A DNA stretch of 64,000 bases from Vibrio navarrensis (GCF_015767675.1 NZ_CP065218.1:248001-312000), one strand, 5' to 3'; counted from the first letter of the stretch, positions 44,500-54,447 are shown. Translations and numbers: made by a program. Notes: a model not told the origin generated them from the sequence alone.

Positions 44500-44831
44500 A
44501 TCCAATCTCCTCTTTATTATTGTTTTCGACATCATGTTGACAATATGATTAATTCCTCACCAATTCTCAATCCATAACAAGATTAAATTTTTATGACAAA
44601 GAGTCATATTTGCGACAGAATTCTCAGAATTTTTTATATCTAACTGATTTATAATATAAATAAAATCAGAATCTCTCTACATTGAAGAGAAGAACCAGCC
44701 CACCTGAGGAATATTTTGAGTTTTTATTCAAAACCCAAGATCAAAAAAAGCCTCCCTGAGACAAAAAGGTAGCTTTAATTTTAAGACAGTGTGATCAAAA
44801 AAATGGCTCGGTTAAACCCGCAATGAAAACG
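44500..44831. other. AT-rich intergenic region
   Basis: 332 bp. It holds the promoter of the 32-aa gene and the tail region of the HopJ-family gene. I see no further gene or convincing repeat. Confidence 0.5.
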
Positions 44832-45176
44832 CTATTTTGCGCTTATTGCTTGGCTTTCAAACATCACTTCCTTCCAACCAAAACGCATAAAATTGCGGAT
44901 ATTCTGATGATCGAGATTATCCGGATATTGCAGCACATCGTCACGATAGAAACGGCCAAAACAGGCTAAGGTTTGTGGCACACTGAGACCATGTAACTGA
45001 GCAAATGAGAAGATCTTACAAGAACCATTGTTCTGACCTGCTTGGTTCTCGCACTCACCGTTACGAAATGCGCTTGGAGTGAAATGGTAGTTGGCGTCGA
45101 TTACCTCGATCACGTGATCAAACTCAACGCTATTCGGGGCCGATTGCAGTTTTTCGAGCAGTGCATTTAGTGTCAT
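44832..45176 (-). CDS. HopJ-family protein
   Basis: A 114-residue protein of the HopJ type III effector family, widespread in free-living gamma-proteobacteria where it is unlikely to be an effector. Family features include VEFDHVIEVIDANYHFTPSA, the NQAGQNNGSCKIFSFA turn and LACFGRFYRDDVL. No secretion signal is visible and no type III genes are near. I start at ATG 45176 because AAAGGAAATCAG precedes it; the longer frame from 45230 adds 18 residues with no ribosome site. Role unknown. Confidence 0.82.
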   Translation of the reverse strand: MTLNALLEKLQSAPNSVEFDHVIEVIDANYHFTPSAFRNGECENQAGQNNGSCKIFSFAQLHGLSVPQTLACFGRFYRDDVLQYPDNLDHQNIRNFMRFGWKEVMFESQAISAK

Positions 45177-45285
45177 CTGATTTCCTTTTACTGAAACAAT
45201 AGTTTCATCTATCTCCTGTTTAACTGTCACAGAAACTAAATAGATTCTTGCGGTTAATCAAGTCATTTATCAAAAGGAGTTTTCT

Positions 45286-47055
45286 ATGACACGTGTTTCG
45301 CCCTTGGCCGCCCTAACGGCGCTTATTCTGCTCTCTGGCTGTGCTCAACAGCAGCAAACGGCCGCATCGAGTGAGTTGGCTTCTGCTTGCCAAGTCACGA
45401 CCAGTATTCCAAGTACTGAGATGTCATTGAGCGGTTTAACCTACCTGGGACGTTACATCGCAGAGGCTCCTTTTGCCTCAAGCGCGGCAGAGATAGTCAG
45501 TTACGACACTTGTACCGACAAACTGTACGTGGTCAACGCCAAAGCCGGTTTAGTCGATGTGTTGCGCCTTGATGAGCATAACCAGCCTTTCTTACTTGGT
45601 CACATTGAGTTGGCCAGCGCTGGGAAATCCGCTGGCATTGAGATTGGCGCAGCCAATAGTGTTGCCACCCACAACGGTTTAGTAGCGGTCGCGGTAGAAA
45701 ATGCCAATAAGCAGGCTAACGGAATTATCGCTCTGTACCGCTCGTCCGATTTGACACTCATCACCACTTACCCCGCTGGCTCGCTGCCCGATATGGTGAG
45801 CTTTTCCAAAGATGGCCGCTACATTGCCAGTGCTAACGAAGGCGAACCCAGCGGTGACTACCAAGTCGACCCAGAGGGCAGCATCACCTTGATCGACCTT
45901 GCTAACGGGCCAATGCAAGCCAAAGTGCAGCAAATTGATTTCAAAGCATTTAATGAAAAGCGGCGTGATGAGATTGAGAACGTGCGAATCTCTGGCCGCA
46001 ACGCGACCCCAGCACAAGACATCGAACCGGAATATTTAACGTTCGCCGATAACGGCAAACTGTACGTCTCCCTGCAAGAAAATAACGCTCTAGCGATCAT
46101 TGATGTTGCTTCCGCGCGTATCGAGAAAATTGCCCCTTTGGGAGAAAAATCTTGGTCCAATGCGCAGCTAGATGCGTCAAACAAAGATAAAAAGATCGGC
46201 AATTTCCGTGCTTATCCTCAGTTAAGCGGCTTGTATATGCCAGACAGCATCACCAGCTATCAAGCCGAAGGCAAAACTTACATTCTTTCCGCTAACGAAG
46301 GCGATGGCCGCGAATACGGTATCGAGACAACACAAAGCCGCTGCGATGAACTGGGTTTCGCGTGGCAAGAAGAGGACTATCGCTCCACCGATGCCTACAG
46401 CAACAAACTGGGCTTTTGTATTAGCCACATCGATGAAGTGCGTGGCAAGAAACTGAAAGTCGATGACAAACACCCGCTGGCGGCTGCACTGAAAGACAAC
46501 AAACAATTGGCACGCTTGAAATTCATCAAACCCAATGCAAAAGTCGCCGCCAACGATACACTACTCACTTATGGCGCACGCTCATTTTCCATTTGGGATG
46601 AACACGGCGAGTTAGTCTTTGACAGTGGTGACCAGTTCGGTCAAATCGCCTCGATGATGGAAGGGGAAAACTTCAACAGCAGTAACGACAGCAATCGTAG
46701 TGCCGATGATCGCAGTGATGACAAAGGCATTGAGCCTGAGGCGGTCGAAGTAGCCAAAATCAATGGCCGTACCTACGCGTTCATCGGTTTAGAGCGCCAA
46801 GGGGGTATCATGGTTTATGATGTCAGCCAGCCACGCGATGCAATGTTTATCACTTACATCAACCATCGTGATTACTCTCAGCCCGTGTGTAGCCAAACCA
46901 ACAAAGACGGTGAATGCACCAGCGACCAGTACAACCCGTTGGCAGGTGATCTCGGGCCAGAATCCATTCGTTACTTCCAACGTCAGGGGCAACATCTTCT
47001 GGCGGTTGGCAATGAAGTCAGCGGCACGACCTCTGTGTATCGCCTAGATTTTTAA
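45286..47055 (+). CDS. Choice-of-anchor I family lipoprotein
   Basis: A 589-residue exported protein with lipobox LILLSGCAQQ (Cys about 20). The body is a seven-bladed-propeller-like domain of the choice-of-anchor I family, with markers IASANEGEPSGDYQVDPEGS, NEGDGREYG, GARSFSIWDEHGELVFDSGD and FIGLERQGGIMVYDVS. The family is often linked to phosphatase-like or surface roles, but biochemical function is not established. It is a single gene with AAAAGGAGTTTTCT as its ribosome site. Confidence 0.84.
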   Translation: MTRVSPLAALTALILLSGCAQQQQTAASSELASACQVTTSIPSTEMSLSGLTYLGRYIAEAPFASSAAEIVSYDTCTDKLYVVNAKAGLVDVLRLDEHNQPFLLGHIELASAGKSAGIEIGAANSVATHNGLVAVAVENANKQANGIIALYRSSDLTLITTYPAGSLPDMVSFSKDGRYIASANEGEPSGDYQVDPEGSITLIDLANGPMQAKVQQIDFKAFNEKRRDEIENVRISGRNATPAQDIEPEYLTFADNGKLYVSLQENNALAIIDVASARIEKIAPLGEKSWSNAQLDASNKDKKIGNFRAYPQLSGLYMPDSITSYQAEGKTYILSANEGDGREYGIETTQSRCDELGFAWQEEDYRSTDAYSNKLGFCISHIDEVRGKKLKVDDKHPLAAALKDNKQLARLKFIKPNAKVAANDTLLTYGARSFSIWDEHGELVFDSGDQFGQIASMMEGENFNSSNDSNRSADDRSDDKGIEPEAVEVAKINGRTYAFIGLERQGGIMVYDVSQPRDAMFITYINHRDYSQPVCSQTNKDGECTSDQYNPLAGDLGPESIRYFQRQGQHLLAVGNEVSGTTSVYRLDF

Positions 47056-47095
47056 ACGTGGAATCGAAAACATTTTTATAGCTCTTTATAGCAAA

Positions 47096-47125
47096 GCTGG
47101 CTCTCACCGCGAGAGTCAGCATCTT
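47096..47125 (+). terminator. Terminator of the choice-of-anchor I gene
   Basis: GCTGGCTCTC pairs with GAGAGTCAGC (one G-T pair) around ACCGC, followed by ATCTTTC, about 40 bp past the stop. The stretch on to 47259 holds nothing else I can name. Confidence 0.55.
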
Positions 47126-47259
47126 TCAAACTCGCTATTGAACAGCGTAAGAAAAGAAGGCTCGACAGAACAGGCATGAGTTTTCACTCTTTCGGAGAAG
47201 GGTTGCTCTGCCAAGCCGGGCGAAGATCGATACTGCGATGTCGCCCTAAATCGTGAGAA

Positions 47260-47592
47260 TTATTTGATGATCTGATCGCACTTCGCTGCGCAGATAAAGT
47301 CGTTTTTGTGCAGCCCTTTAATCGAATGGCTCCACCAAGTCACAGTCACTTTGCCCCACTCCAACAAAATCGATGGATGGTGGAACTCTTGTTCCGCGAG
47401 CTCTGCAATTTGATTGCTAAACTGCCAAGCCTGCATAAAGTTCTTAAACTTATACACCTTTTCAAGCTGCGCAATACCATCACGATGCAACAATTGCCAA
47501 CCTTCCAACTCAGTGATCAGAGTTTGTTGTTCCATATCGCTCAAAGGCATAGCATCAATATGGCAAGCTTCGCATTTCAATTCATCAAGCAT
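47260..47592 (-). CDS. phhB: Pterin-4a-carbinolamine dehydratase
   Basis: A 110-residue enzyme that recycles the oxidised pterin cofactor after phenylalanine hydroxylation. The signature [22 protein letters not shown]...[18 protein letters not shown] contains the catalytic His-His-Pro. It overlaps phhA by 8 bp and is translationally coupled. ATG 47592 follows AAAGGAAACTGAAC; the longer frame from 47658 lies inside phhA. Confidence 0.94.
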   Translation of the reverse strand: MLDELKCEACHIDAMPLSDMEQQTLITELEGWQLLHRDGIAQLEKVYKFKNFMQAWQFSNQIAELAEQEFHHPSILLEWGKVTVTWWSHSIKGLHKNDFICAAKCDQIIK

Positions 47593-48376
47593 GTTCAGTT
47601 TCCTTTGGTTGAAAAAGTGGAGGGAGCAGACCCGCTTCCATCGCGAGATCCGCTTCACTGAGTAAATCGAGTCGACTTAGGTCAAACAGACAAGAAATGT
47701 CATCCAGCACGTAGTATGCGGGCTGCATAATATCAATTCGGTAAGGGGTGCGAAGTACCGTTTGGACATCAAAAGGTCGACGCTGCGCCCGGCTATCATC
47801 CAAAGCATATAAAGTCTCGCCGGGCGATGAGAGAATGCCGCCGCCATAGATTTTCAGCTCTCCCTGCTCTTTAACCAAGCCGAACTCAACCGTAAACCAG
47901 TACAAACGAGCCAGAAATGCACGCTGTTTGGGCGTGGCGGCAAAACCGAGTTTTCCATAGGTTTCGGTAAACTTGGCAAAGTTCGCATTCGTCAGCATGG
48001 CGCAATGACCAAAGATTTCATGAAAGAAATCGGGTTCCTGCAAGTAATCGAACTCTTCACGACGGCGCAAAAAGGTCGCTACCGGGAATTTTTTGTTAGC
48101 CAGCAAATTGAAAAAACGGTCGAAGTTTATCAAAGCAGGCACGGGTTCAACGCACCACCCCGTGGTGTCGCGCAGCACTTGGTTAATCTCTGGCAATTGC
48201 GGCACACGCTGCGAAGAAAGGTTGAGCAGACGCAATCCGTCCAGATACGGCGTACACGCCCTGCCAGGGATCACTTCCATTTGCCGACTAAATAGATCGC
48301 GCCAGATCGCGTCTTCTTCTGGGCTCCAGTCGACAAACCCTTGTTCATCAACGGCTTTAGAATGATAGGCGTCCAT
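47585..48376 (-). CDS. phhA: Phenylalanine-4-hydroxylase
   Basis: A 263-residue non-haem iron monooxygenase that converts phenylalanine to tyrosine with tetrahydropterin and oxygen. The iron ligands are visible: the two histidines of [12 protein letters not shown] and the glutamate in [10 protein letters not shown]. It is a bacterial catalytic-only form without an ACT regulatory domain. It is the first gene of phhAB. Two TyrR-like boxes lie upstream, so aromatic amino-acid control through TyrR/PhhR is likely. Start ATG 48376 follows CCGGAGATGCGTA. Confidence 0.95.
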   Translation of the reverse strand: MDAYHSKAVDEQGFVDWSPEEDAIWRDLFSRQMEVIPGRACTPYLDGLRLLNLSSQRVPQLPEINQVLRDTTGWCVEPVPALINFDRFFNLLANKKFPVATFLRRREEFDYLQEPDFFHEIFGHCAMLTNANFAKFTETYGKLGFAATPKQRAFLARLYWFTVEFGLVKEQGELKIYGGGILSSPGETLYALDDSRAQRRPFDVQTVLRTPYRIDIMQPAYYVLDDISCLFDLSRLDLLSEADLAMEAGLLPPLFQPKETEHA

Positions 48377-48388
48377 TACGCATCTCCG

Positions 48389-48406
48389 GTTAACATTTCC
48401 TTTACA
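48389..48406 (-). promoter_or_regulatory. Weak TyrR-like box proximal to phhA
   Basis: GTTAAC-N6-TTTACA: the right half is a perfect TyrR half-site, the left half weak. It lies 13-30 bp before the phhA start. Confidence 0.35.
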
Positions 48407-48470
48407 TAAAGCCTATCTTCTCAACTCAACGCTTCCAATCCTCGTGCGGGTTTTGCCGTCAATTTTCCGT

Positions 48471-48488
48471 GTAACATTTTTTTTACAT
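48471..48488. promoter_or_regulatory. TyrR-like box upstream of phhA
   Basis: TGTAAC-N6-TTTACA differs at one position from the TyrR consensus TGTAAA-N6-TTTACA. It lies 95-112 bp upstream of phhA and 116-133 bp upstream of the divergent acetoacetyl-CoA ligase gene. Confidence 0.6.
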
Positions 48489-48603
48489 AAGCAGATCAAG
48501 CCCTTTCAATTCAATAAGCTGGATTGAGTCTGAACGTTTGACTTTCCCCATTATTGGGTTAAAAATTAGTCATGTTAATAAATGATTAACAATGAGAAGA
48601 ACA

Positions 48604-50586
48604 ATGACAACGTCAAGCCCAATCTGGACACCTTCTAAAGAGCGAGTGGCCAACAGCAATCTGAAGAAATTTATTGAGCACATCAATATGCAAGGCGAAG
48701 CGATCGACAGCTTTGCCGACCTCTATCAATGGTCTATCGTCGAGAACAAAAAGTTTTGGATGGAAGTCTGGGATTATTGCGATGTGATCGGTTTTCAGGG
48801 CGATTGCATCATCGGAGAAGGGAAGCCCAAGTGGCAAGCGTATACGAGTAATCGAGACAACCTTTGGTTTCCGCAAGCGGAACTTAATTATGCTGAAAAC
48901 CTCCTCTCCTCGGCCTACCAAAAACCCGCCGAACCTGCGCTTATTTTTCGTAACGAACGTGGCGAGGAAGACAGCCTCACTTGGCAAGCGCTGTGCGATC
49001 AAGTGTCGGTTATTCAGCAATGGCTTATCCGCAATGGCGTAGGACGTGGTGATGTGGTGGCTGGCTATCTACCTTATCTGCCAGAAACCGTGGTCGCGAT
49101 GCTGGCAACAACCAGCTTAGGCGCGATTTGGACATCGACTTCACCCGATTTTGGCGTAGACAGTGTTCTTGAGCGATTTGGCCAAGTTAAACCCAAAGTC
49201 CTGTTCTGCTGTGACGGTTACTCGTTTAGTGGAAAAACCTTCGATATGTCGGAAAAAAACCGCGAAATTGAAGACAACTTAACAGACTTAGTAAACATCT
49301 GTGAGATCGAGTATCTACAAGCACCCGATGCGGTTCACAACAGTAACTACTCCACTTGGTCGGCTATTTTAGAAAACTATGAGCCCAAAGGGATTGAGTT
49401 TGAACGCATTGGCTTTAACGATCCTTTGTTCATCCTCTACTCTTCCGGTACGACGGGCAAACCGAAATGTATTATTCATTCTGTCGGCGGCACCATTCTC
49501 AACCATCTCAAAGAGCATCAACTGCATTGTGACATTCAACCCGACGATAGAGTGTTTTACTACACCACTTGTGGCTGGATGATGTGGAACTGGCATGTCT
49601 CTGCCCTCGCCAGCGGTGCAACCTTAGTTATTTTCGATGGTAGCCCTGTGTATCCAACTCATTCCGTACTGTGGGATATGGTCGACGATCACAACGTGAC
49701 GCTATTTGGCACGTCGGCTAAATACTTAGAAGCATTGCAGCAAGCCTTTTACGAGCCCGCCCTGTTCCATCAGCTCACTTCGCTAAAAACACTCTGTTCG
49801 ACTGGCTCGGTACTTTATCCAGAGCAGTTCGATTTTGTCTACGGTAGCATTAAACAGGATGTGCACTTGGCATCAATTTCCGGCGGCACGGACATTTGCG
49901 GCTGCTTTGTGCTGGGTAACCCTATCTCGCCAGTCTATCGGGGCGAAGTACAAAGCGCAGGCCTTGGCGTTGCCGTCGCCGTGTTTGACGATAAGCAAAC
50001 GCCACTGATTGGCGAGCGCGGCGAGTTGGTTTGCAGCAACTCTCTGCCCAACTATCCGATTGGTTTTTGGCACGATGATGGCGAGCGATATCATCACGCC
50101 TACTGGGCAAAATACCCTAACGTTTGGCACCATGGCGATGATGTGATGATGACGCAAACAGGCGGCGTGGTGTTCTATGGCCGCAGTGATACCACTCTGA
50201 ATCCCGGCGGGGTGCGTATCGGCACTGCCGAGATCTACCAGCAAGTCAATGCGCTGAGTGGCATCGAAGACTCCATCGCGGTCGGGCGAATCCATGAGCG
50301 CAATGAAGAGATTTGGTTGTTCGTTAAAATGGCGCAGGGTTTTGAGTTTACGGAGAGTGTTGCGCAGCAAATTCGCGCCACGCTCAAGTCACACTGTTCG
50401 CCACGTCATGTACCGAAACAAATTTTCCCCGTCAGCGATATTCCTCGCACCCGTTCTGGCAAACTGGTTGAACTGGCGGTGAAACAGGTCGTGAACGGGC
50501 AAGAAGTGAAAAACCTCGGTGCCGTTGCCAACCCAGAAGTGCTGGATGAGATCGCTCAGTTCGCTACAGTAAACGCTGACGGCTAG
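48604..50586 (+). CDS. Acetoacetate-CoA ligase
   Basis: A 660-residue acyl-adenylate-forming enzyme that activates acetoacetate with ATP and CoA. The P-loop YSSGTTGKPKCIIHSVGG (about residues 280-297), the TTCGWMMWNW segment, and the C-terminal hinge YGRSDTTLNPGGVRIGTAEI with the catalytic lysine in PRTRSGKLVELAVK are intact. N-terminal WxP...LNYAENLL is typical of the acetoacetyl-CoA synthetase subgroup. It would link tyrosine or leucine breakdown products to central metabolism. ATG 48604 is preferred to 48592 on spacing from GAGAAG. Confidence 0.92.
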   Translation: MTTSSPIWTPSKERVANSNLKKFIEHINMQGEAIDSFADLYQWSIVENKKFWMEVWDYCDVIGFQGDCIIGEGKPKWQAYTSNRDNLWFPQAELNYAENLLSSAYQKPAEPALIFRNERGEEDSLTWQALCDQVSVIQQWLIRNGVGRGDVVAGYLPYLPETVVAMLATTSLGAIWTSTSPDFGVDSVLERFGQVKPKVLFCCDGYSFSGKTFDMSEKNREIEDNLTDLVNICEIEYLQAPDAVHNSNYSTWSAILENYEPKGIEFERIGFNDPLFILYSSGTTGKPKCIIHSVGGTILNHLKEHQLHCDIQPDDRVFYYTTCGWMMWNWHVSALASGATLVIFDGSPVYPTHSVLWDMVDDHNVTLFGTSAKYLEALQQAFYEPALFHQLTSLKTLCSTGSVLYPEQFDFVYGSIKQDVHLASISGGTDICGCFVLGNPISPVYRGEVQSAGLGVAVAVFDDKQTPLIGERGELVCSNSLPNYPIGFWHDDGERYHHAYWAKYPNVWHHGDDVMMTQTGGVVFYGRSDTTLNPGGVRIGTAEIYQQVNALSGIEDSIAVGRIHERNEEIWLFVKMAQGFEFTESVAQQIRATLKSHCSPRHVPKQIFPVSDIPRTRSGKLVELAVKQVVNGQEVKNLGAVANPEVLDEIAQFATVNADG

Positions 50587-50610
50587 AAAAAATAACGAAA
50601 GGAACAGAGA

Positions 50611-50650
50611 AACGTGAGGCGAGCATTGTGCTCGCCTCACGTTTATTTGA
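50611..50650. terminator. Bidirectional terminator between acetoacetate-CoA ligase and methyltransferase genes
   Basis: A 14-bp perfect stem (AACGTGAGGCGAGC with its complement), loop ATTGT, flanked by TTTATTT on the right and T-rich sequence on the minus strand. Confidence 0.88.
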
Positions 50651-50666
50651 TGATTTTGCTTAACGG

Positions 50667-51263
50667 TTAGCTAAGCCGTTTACCCATTCCCACTAAAACG
50701 GGATAGGTTTTACCGTCCATCGTTAACGAAAATGCAGGGCCTACTTCAACATCGGCAAAGCCCGCATTAGTGAGCGCTTGACGGACTCGCTCCTCCGTGA
50801 GGCCATCAACCTCTAAACCTTGCTCCGCGGCATCCGCAGCCCAATCCCAATGAATAAAACAGCCACCTGGGTTGAGCAAACTGTGAGCGATATCCAAAAC
50901 GCCTGCCAAGTCATCGACAAACGCGCAAACCGATGAGGCAACCACCAGATCAAATTGACCACGAAATGCAGGGTGCTGCGCCACTAAACCACGCGTTAAA
51001 CTGTCGACTACAGGCTCAACATTAGGCAACTGCTTCTTATCGAGCTCTTCAATCATTTCTTCGCTTGCATCAAGCGCAACAATGTCTTTCACCAATGGCG
51101 ACATTTTTTGCGTCAATAAGCCAGTACCACAACCAAAGTCCAACACTCTTGCGCCCTGTAGATCAACCCGATCTAACAGCTGATTAAACACAGATTTGGC
51201 AAATTCTTCCGTCGCAGGATTGCTCTCCCACTCCTTAGCGACCTCATCCCAATTGTGTGCCAT
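50667..51263 (-). CDS. Class I SAM-dependent methyltransferase
   Basis: A 198-residue single-domain methyltransferase. The SAM-binding motif VLDFGCGTGLLTQ (about residues 37-49) is followed by the acidic strand end VALDASEEMI and by LVVASSVCAFVDD. The C-terminal part carries a GL.EERVRQALTNAGF segment common in small-molecule methyltransferases. Substrate unknown. ATG 51263 is chosen because GGAGG lies 6 bases before it; earlier ATGs are crowded against the same site. It is divergent from the LysR gene, which may regulate it. Confidence 0.85.
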   Translation of the reverse strand: MAHNWDEVAKEWESNPATEEFAKSVFNQLLDRVDLQGARVLDFGCGTGLLTQKMSPLVKDIVALDASEEMIEELDKKQLPNVEPVVDSLTRGLVAQHPAFRGQFDLVVASSVCAFVDDLAGVLDIAHSLLNPGGCFIHWDWAADAAEQGLEVDGLTEERVRQALTNAGFADVEVGPAFSLTMDGKTYPVLVGMGKRLS

Positions 51264-51429
51264 CATGGCCTCCATAATTACTTCTTGTAACGGGAACTGC
51301 GTATAGATTAACTCAAATTTCTCGCCACGTCATAGAGTTATTAACGCCAATCTGTGTGCAAAAGAGCCACTTAACAACCGGGGCAAAAGTTAGTTATGCT
51401 ATAGCTTCAAAAATGGTTATGGGTAACAC

Positions 51430-52308
51430 ATGAATCTGTCTCAAATTGAAGCGTTTTGTAGCGTCGCAGAGTTAGGCTCTGTCTCTGAAGCGGCGCGCCA
51501 TCTAGATTGCAACCGCACCAAGCTCAGTATGTCGATAAAATCGCTGGAAAAAGAGTTAGATATTGAGCTTTTTACCCGTTCAGGCAATCAACTCACTCTT
51601 TCTGAAGCGGGTAAAGCCATCTTTAAAGACTGCGAGAATTTATTGGTTACGTCGCAGCGAATTAAGCAAACCTGCGAGCAAGTCTCTGGTGTCTTTAACG
51701 CCGAGATGTGGATCGCACGAGACGATTCACTACCCGATGAAGTTTGGCAAGAATACTCGCATGAACTGAGCAAACGCTACCCATCCACCTCATTCAACAT
51801 CGTCCTTGCTTCCAGTGGTGACTTGGAAAATTTAGTCGAAACACGTCAGGTTGATTTCGCTTTTGGTGTTGATTATGAACGTATCGATAGCCCAAAAATC
51901 ACCTACAACCCTCTGGGCAAAATCCGCATGATGTCGGTGTGTCGCGCCGATCATCCACTGACTCGTATGCGGCGAGTTTCGGACGAGGATTTGCGCTCTC
52001 AGATGCAAGCCTTGATGGTCTATCTCAACGAGAAAGATAACCCCGAGCTACGCCCTTTTTCGCTGCGTCATATCGGTTTTTCCTGTTTCGACTATATGAT
52101 GAACATGATTTTACAAGAAAACGCATGGGGCGTATTACCCGAACCCTTGATTCGCCAATACCTGCGCGAGCAGAAATTAGCGGTCATCAAACACACCTAC
52201 GGTTTGACGCAAGAGGACTACTGTATGTTCACCCCAAGTGGCATGGCAGAGCACCCGGCGATGAGCTGGTTGGCGGACAGCATCAACGATTATTTATTCG
52301 ATTTCTAG
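51430..52308 (+). CDS. LysR-family transcriptional regulator
   Basis: A 292-residue regulator. A winged HTH lies at residues 1-60 (LSQIEAFCSVAELGSVSEAA, then LDCNRTKLSMSIKSLEKELD). A periplasmic-binding-like effector domain follows from about residue 90. The effector is unknown. LysR proteins usually control a divergent gene, here the methyltransferase at 50667-51263, 166 bp away. Length is typical. Confidence 0.92.
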   Translation: MNLSQIEAFCSVAELGSVSEAARHLDCNRTKLSMSIKSLEKELDIELFTRSGNQLTLSEAGKAIFKDCENLLVTSQRIKQTCEQVSGVFNAEMWIARDDSLPDEVWQEYSHELSKRYPSTSFNIVLASSGDLENLVETRQVDFAFGVDYERIDSPKITYNPLGKIRMMSVCRADHPLTRMRRVSDEDLRSQMQALMVYLNEKDNPELRPFSLRHIGFSCFDYMMNMILQENAWGVLPEPLIRQYLREQKLAVIKHTYGLTQEDYCMFTPSGMAEHPAMSWLADSINDYLFDF

Positions 52309-52493
52309 CCAACACAGACTTTCGCCTCAGTGAGCGTCAAATTTACTGACAGTAAGTTTTAATCACAACTTATTGTAAAATAGGAAATTATCTAAAAACC
52401 ACCTTTCGGTCATATTTCTTTCATCCACTTTTCATTTGTAAAAAAGTCCAGCCCGCTAAACAATGTCAGAGTGTTTAGCCATTGGACTATTTT

Positions 52494-53387
52494 ATGTGTG
52501 ACAGGACAACAAAGAACGAAAATCGAATCCTGACTTTCTCAGCCCTTGCGGCATCGGGGTTCGCCATCAGCGGACTGGTACTTGGCTTGTTCGCAGGTTC
52601 TTTGGTCATCATGTTCGATGGGATCTATTCGCTGGTCAGCTTACTGTTAACATTATTGTCGCTGGCCGCTTCCTACTACATCAGCAAGCCTTCCAAAACC
52701 CTTTTCCCATTTGGTAAAGCGGTGCTAGAGCCAATTGTGATTGCGATTAAAGCAATCGTGATTTTGCTTGTGGTGGCTTATTCACTCTACTCAGCAGTAA
52801 CCGATTTGTTTAATGGTGGACGCGAAGTTGATGCGTCAGTGGCGATCTTCTTCGAAACCTCTTGTGTAATAGGTTGCGCGTATGTGTGGTGGTTTATCGT
52901 TAAAAAGAGCCGCCAGTTCTCGTCTGGCCTGATTGAAGCGGAAGTGAAACAATGGCAGATGGATGCGCTGCTCAGTGCAGTGGTCTCGATTGGTTTTGTG
53001 ATGTCTTGGGCGGTAACGTACACCCCATACGAAGAGTTCGCTGTGTATGCTGACCCAGTGATGATGTTGGCAATGTCGTTTTACTTTATCAAAGTGCCGC
53101 TTGGCATGCTGAAAGATGCACTGCGAGAGCTGTTGATGATGTCGCCAGACGAAGAGCTGTGCAAACGCGTGGGTAGCGATATCCAGTTTATTGAACAACA
53201 AACTTCACAGCATCTTAAGCTGGCAGGGGTAACAAAAGTAGGCCAAGAGCTGCGCGTCGACGTTGACCTGCATGTCAAAAATCAAACGTTAGCCTTGGCA
53301 GAGCTAGAAAATACCCGTAACAAGTTGCGCGACCAGCTTTCCAAACATCCGTTTAAGTTGCAACTCAATCTCAACATTGCTCATTAA
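52494..53387 (+). CDS. Cation diffusion facilitator family transporter
   Basis: A 297-residue protein with about six membrane helices. The CDF metal site FDGIYSLVSLLLTLLSL (helix 2) carries Asp in place of the common HxxxD or DxxxD pair; GLIEAEVKQWQMDALLSAVV provides the second-site DALLS segment. The C-terminal cytosolic domain (about 210-297) has the ferredoxin-like fold of the family. Divalent metal or proton-linked efflux is likely, though the altered site makes the ion uncertain. ATG 52494 is preferred over TTG 52482. Confidence 0.83.
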   Translation: MCDRTTKNENRILTFSALAASGFAISGLVLGLFAGSLVIMFDGIYSLVSLLLTLLSLAASYYISKPSKTLFPFGKAVLEPIVIAIKAIVILLVVAYSLYSAVTDLFNGGREVDASVAIFFETSCVIGCAYVWWFIVKKSRQFSSGLIEAEVKQWQMDALLSAVVSIGFVMSWAVTYTPYEEFAVYADPVMMLAMSFYFIKVPLGMLKDALRELLMMSPDEELCKRVGSDIQFIEQQTSQHLKLAGVTKVGQELRVDVDLHVKNQTLALAELENTRNKLRDQLSKHPFKLQLNLNIAH

Positions 53388-53411
53388 AAACACTGCTCAT
53401 TAAATTGGCCA

Positions 53412-53440
53412 AACGCCGCGTCATCATGCGGCGTTTTTCT
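53412..53440. terminator. Terminator shared by the CDF and yddG genes
   Basis: A perfect 8-bp stem AACGCCGC/GCGGCGTT, loop of 8, then TTTTCT on the plus strand, 24 bp past the CDF stop. The yddG stop codon (53424) lies within the loop. Confidence 0.82.
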
Positions 53441-54311
53441 TGCGCGTTACCCACCAGCAGCCGAGTGATCCCAGTGTTACCATAAATACGCCCTGCCAAA
53501 ATGCCCCAGGTAGGCTGACCCCAAGAATGAACGACGAAAGAAATGAAGAAAGTACGGGGGTGAAATACGACATGGTGGCCAAAAACACCATATTGCCACC
53601 AACGATCGCCACATTCCACAACGCATAGCCTCCCGCCATCAGCCCCGCAGCCAATATCAGATTGACACTGCTGCCTAAGGTAAAATTCAACGGTTCGGCG
53701 TCAGTGAGAAAATACTTCACCCACAGAGCCGCTGCAGTGGCGATGAAAAAAAGCGTAATCGCACTGTGTTTGGATTGCTGTCGCTGGGTGATATTGCAAT
53801 AAACGGCCCAAATGATTGCGCCAACAAACGCCATGGCAAACACCAAAGGATTAGCCATGACGTTTTGCGCAATCATGCTTGGTGACAAGCCCTGCTCGCC
53901 GCCCACCGTCCAAGCCACCCCCATAAACGCAAGCAAAACAGCAGGATACAATAGCAAGTTGGGCTTTTTCTCACTCCCCCAGACAGCAAAGAGCACAGTC
54001 AACGCAGGCCACAAATAATTGACGATAGAAACTTGGATCGATTGCATGCGGCTGTCGGCAAAACCCAATGACAAAGCGAGTAAAATTTCGTAGCTGACAA
54101 ACAGAGCGCCGCCAATCAGCAAATAACGCCAAGAAAAATTGCGCAGCTTGGGCACGCCTAAAACCAGCACCAATAGTAGCGAGCTCACGCTGTAGAGCAA
54201 TGCGGCGCCGCCGACCGGACCAAATGATTCCGCCACCATACGTGTCATGGCGAGCAAACAGCTCCAAAACAAAATCGCCAGCAAGCCAAACAAGGTGTAT
54301 TTATTGGTCAT
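53424..54311 (-). CDS. yddG: Aromatic amino-acid exporter YddG (DMT/EamA family)
   Basis: A 295-residue inner-membrane protein with ten helices of the drug/metabolite transporter superfamily. The two EamA repeats and the YddG-type N-terminus (TLFGLLAILFWSCLLAMTRM) and VSIVNYLWPALTVLFAV segment are visible. E. coli YddG exports phenylalanine, tyrosine and tryptophan. No TyrR box was seen in its short leader, unlike phhA. Start ATG 54311 has only a weak AAAAAGAACG site. Confidence 0.88.
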   Translation of the reverse strand: MTNKYTLFGLLAILFWSCLLAMTRMVAESFGPVGGAALLYSVSSLLLVLVLGVPKLRNFSWRYLLIGGALFVSYEILLALSLGFADSRMQSIQVSIVNYLWPALTVLFAVWGSEKKPNLLLYPAVLLAFMGVAWTVGGEQGLSPSMIAQNVMANPLVFAMAFVGAIIWAVYCNITQRQQSKHSAITLFFIATAAALWVKYFLTDAEPLNFTLGSSVNLILAAGLMAGGYALWNVAIVGGNMVFLATMSYFTPVLSSFLSSFILGVSLPGAFWQGVFMVTLGSLGCWWVTRKKNAA

Positions 54312-54447
54312 CGTTCTTTTTCCAGTGTGATCTTAAACGCAGCATAAATCAGCAAAGCAGACAGCTTACTGCAAAAATGACCTACTTCAATACCATCTCG
54401 ACGTTATGTGGCTATAAAGCAGCAAGGAATGATCAGTCGGAGACGTT

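Noticed and set aside
44832..45176. Type III secretion effector
   Set aside because: HopJ-family membership is real, but no type III secretion genes or signals are nearby and the family is common in bacteria without that system.
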